A stretch of 64,000 bases of DNA from NCBI RefSeq assembly GCF_051991245.1, contig NW_027520288.1:1-64000 (forward strand). Direction: 5' to 3'. Both the position numbers and the translations under genes were made by a program. This document shows positions 61,301 to 64,000 of this stretch, in pieces (positions within the stretch are counted from its first letter, which is position 1; each line of letters opens with the position of its first letter). The notes below the pieces were generated by a model. The model was not told the origin of the DNA, made no database searches, and saw nothing but the letters and a program-made list of their open reading frames with translations. Source of the stretch: Festucalex cinctus. Its lineage: Eukaryota > Chordata > Actinopteri > Syngnathiformes > Syngnathidae.

Positions 61301-64000
61301 TATTTTGGCATCCGGATGATGATTCTAGCATGAAATTGCTTGGGCACCTGTTAATTTTTAAGATTTTGACACATTCAGCTCAAATGTACAATCATGCGCT
61401 AAAAACGCATTTAAAGCAATAAAAAGGTGATTATGGCTGTCAAACCTAAACCAAACGTTGTGCACTCAAATCTTTTGCTGTATTTAGTTTATTTTGGCAT
61501 CCGGATGATGATTCTAGCATGAAATTGCTTGGGCACCTGTTAATTTTTAAGATTTTGACACATTCAGCTCAAATGTACACAATTGCTGATTATGGCTGTC
61601 AAATCTAAACCAAACGTTGTGCACTCAAATCTTTTGCTGTATTTAGTTTATTTTGGCATCCGGATGATGATTCTAGCATGAAATTGCTTGGGCACCTGTT
61701 AATTTTTAAGATTTTGACACATTCAGCTCAAATGTACAATCATGCGCTAAAAACGCATTTAAAGCAATAAAAAGGTGATTATGGCTGTCAAACCTAAACC
61801 AAACGTTGTGCACTCAAATCTTTTGCTGTATTTAGTTTATTTTGGCATCCGGATGATGATTCTAGCATGAAATTGCTTGGGCACCTGTTAATTTTTAAGA
61901 TTTTGACACATTCAGCTCAAATGTACACAATTGCTGATTATGGCTGTCAAATCTAAACCAAACGTTGTGCACTCAAATCTTTTGCTGTATTTAGTTTATT
62001 TTGGCATCCGGATGATGATTCTAGCATGAAATTGCTTGGGCACCTGTTAATTTTTAAGATTTTGACACATTCAGCTCAAATGTACAATCATGCGCTAAAA
62101 ACGCATTTAAAGCAATAAAAAGGTGATTATGGCTGTCAAACCTAAACCAAACGTTGTGCACTCAAATCTTTTGCTGTATTTAGTTTATTTTGGCATCCGG
62201 ATGATGATTCTAGCATGAAATTGCTTGGGCACCTGTTAATTTTTAAGATTTTGACACATTCAGCTCAAATGTACACAATTGCTGATTATGGCTGTCAAAT
62301 CTAAACCAAACGTTGTGCACTCAAATCTTTTGCTGTATTTAGTTTATTTTGGCATCCGGATGATGATTCTAGCATGAAATTGCTTGGGCACCTGTTAATT
62401 TTTAAGATTTTGACACATTCAGCTCAAATGTACAATCATGCGCTAAAAACGCATTTAAAGCAATAAAAAGGTGATTATGGCTGTCAAACCTAAACCAAAC
62501 GTTGTGCACTCAAATCTTTTGCTGTATTTAGTTTATTTTGGCATCCGGATGATGATTCTAGCATGAAATTGCTTGGGCACCTGTTAATTTTTAAGATTTT
62601 GACACATTCAGCTCAAATGTACACAATTGCTGATTATGGCTGTCAAATCTAAACCAAACGTTGTGCACTCAAATCTTTTGCTGTATTTAGTTTATTTTGG
62701 CATCCGGATGATGATTCTAGCATGAAATTGCTTGGGCACCTGTTAATTTTTAAGATTTTGACACATTCAGCTCAAATGTACAATCATGCGCTAAAAACGC
62801 ATTTAAAGCAATAAAAAGGTGATTATGGCTGTCAAACCTAAACCAAACGTTGTGCACTCAAATCTTTTGCTGTATTTAGTTTATTTTGGCATCCGGATGA
62901 TGATTCTAGCATGAAATTGCTTGGGCACCTGTTAATTTTTAAGATTTTGACACATTCAGCTCAAATGTACACAATTGCTGATTATGGCTGTCAAATCTAA
63001 ACCAAACGTTGTGCACTCAAATCTTTTGCTGTATTTAGTTTATTTTGGCATCCGGATGATGATTCTAGCATGAAATTGCTTGGGCACCTGTTAATTTTTA
63101 AGATTTTGACACATTCAGCTCAAATGTACACAATTGCTGATTATGGCTGTCAAATCTAAACCAAACGTTGTGCACTCAAATCTTTTGCTGTATTTAGTTT
63201 ATTTTGGCATCCGGATGATGATTCTAGCATGAAATTGCTTGGGCACCTGTTAATTTTTAAGATTTTGACACATTCAGCTCAAATGTACAATCATGCGCTA
63301 AAAACGCATTTAAAGCAATAAAAAGGTGATTATGGCTGTCAAACCTAAACCAAACGTTGTGCACTCAAATCTTTTGCTGTATTTAGTTTATTTTGGCATC
63401 CGGATGATGATTCTAGCATGAAATTGCTTGGGCACCTGTTAATTTTTAAGATTTTGACACATTCAGCTCAAATGTACACAATTGCTGATTATGGCTGTCA
63501 AATCTAAACCAAACGTTGTGCACTCAAATCTTTTGCTGTATTTAGTTTATTTTGGCATCCGGATGATGATTCTAGCATGAAATTGCTTGGGCACCTGTTA
63601 ATTTTTAAGATTTTGACACATTCAGCTCAAATGTACAATCATGCGCTAAAAACGCATTTAAAGCAATAAAAAGGTGATTATGGCTGTCAAACCTAAACCA
63701 AACGTTGTGCACTCAAATCTTTTGCTGTATTTAGTTTATTTTGGCATCCGGATGATGATTCTAGCATGAAATTGCTTGGGCACCTGTTAATTTTTAAGAT
63801 TTTGACACATTCAGCTCAAATGTACACAATTGCTGATTATGGCTGTCAAATCTAAACCAAACGTTGTGCACTCAAATCTTTTGCTGTATTTAGTTTATTT
63901 TGGCATCCGGATGATGATTCTAGCATGAAATTGCTTGGGCACCTGTTAATTTTTAAGATTTTGACACATTCAGCTCAAATGTACAATCATGCGCTAAAAA
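46364..64000. repeat. Right satellite array (higher-order repeats 5784 / 4932 bp)
   Basis: Same L/S satellite, same orientation, about 100 monomers, running off the window end. Marks repeat at exactly 5784 bp: CAAATATTTT (47187, 52971), TACAGAATTG (47831, 53615), GATGATGGTT (48451, 54235), AATTTGTAAG (48841, 54625), GCTACAAACG (49611, 55395) and TATTTTGTTTA (50581, 56365). Three of these recur 4932 bp later (59557, 60327, 61297). 5784 bp fits 18 L plus 15 S minus the 3-bp AAACGTGCAC deletion (near 47362 and 53146); 4932 bp fits 16 L plus 12 S exactly. No +16, 111-bp or 36-bp-duplicated S monomers occur here, unlike the left array. Confidence 0.93.

Overview
The window is eukaryotic, repeat-only DNA: a nearly uninterrupted tandem satellite array (1-42186 and 46364-64000) with one Ty3/gypsy-type LTR retrotransposon (42187-46363) inserted in one satellite monomer. 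No host gene, rRNA, tRNA, CRISPR array or prokaryotic operon structure is visible. The polyprotein has the layout of Ty3/gypsy elements common in animal genomes (gag with CCHC knuckle, protease, RT, RNase H, integrase with DD35E, GPY/F-like module, C-terminus ending LQDYV). I favour an animal, most likely a fish, but that is family knowledge plus inference; the satellite was not recognised.

Satellite: two monomer types share one ~149-bp core. The long type (L, 189 bp) and the short type (S, 159 bp) differ by a net 30 bp at their 5' end. They mostly alternate as a 348-bp dimer, broken by occasional L-L or S-S neighbours. Rare diagnostic variants (single-base changes, a 16-bp insertion, a 64-bp deletion derived from it, a 36-bp tandem duplication, a 3-bp deletion) recur at fixed spacings and reveal nested higher-order repeats. 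On the left these are 3478/3827 bp (1-9 kb), 1378 and 4512 bp (13-20 kb), and 7024, 2470 and 9881 bp (22-42 kb). On the right they are 5784 and 4932 bp. Long identical copies point to recent unequal exchange or conversion. A centromeric or pericentromeric location is plausible but unproven. The stretch 20.27-23.2 kb is unusually full of one-base indels and looks like poorly polished sequence at a junction between two higher-order families.

Retrotransposon: 4177 bp flanked by a perfect 5-bp target duplication (GGCAC). The 3' LTR is complete (140 bp, TG...CA), with a CRE-like palindrome and a polyadenylation signal. The 5' side keeps only the first 14 bp of the LTR and then jumps into gag, so the rest of the 5' LTR, the primer-binding site, the leader and the gag start are absent. 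The remaining gag-pol is one uninterrupted frame of 1291 codons whose only upstream ATG lies in the satellite, giving a satellite-gag fusion ORF. The element is defective for normal retrotransposition but otherwise looks young.

The 67-codon ORFs that recur on the left arise because the 16-bp insertion shifts the satellite frame. They are best read as by-products of repeat homogenisation, though they are the one satellite feature with possible coding capacity.
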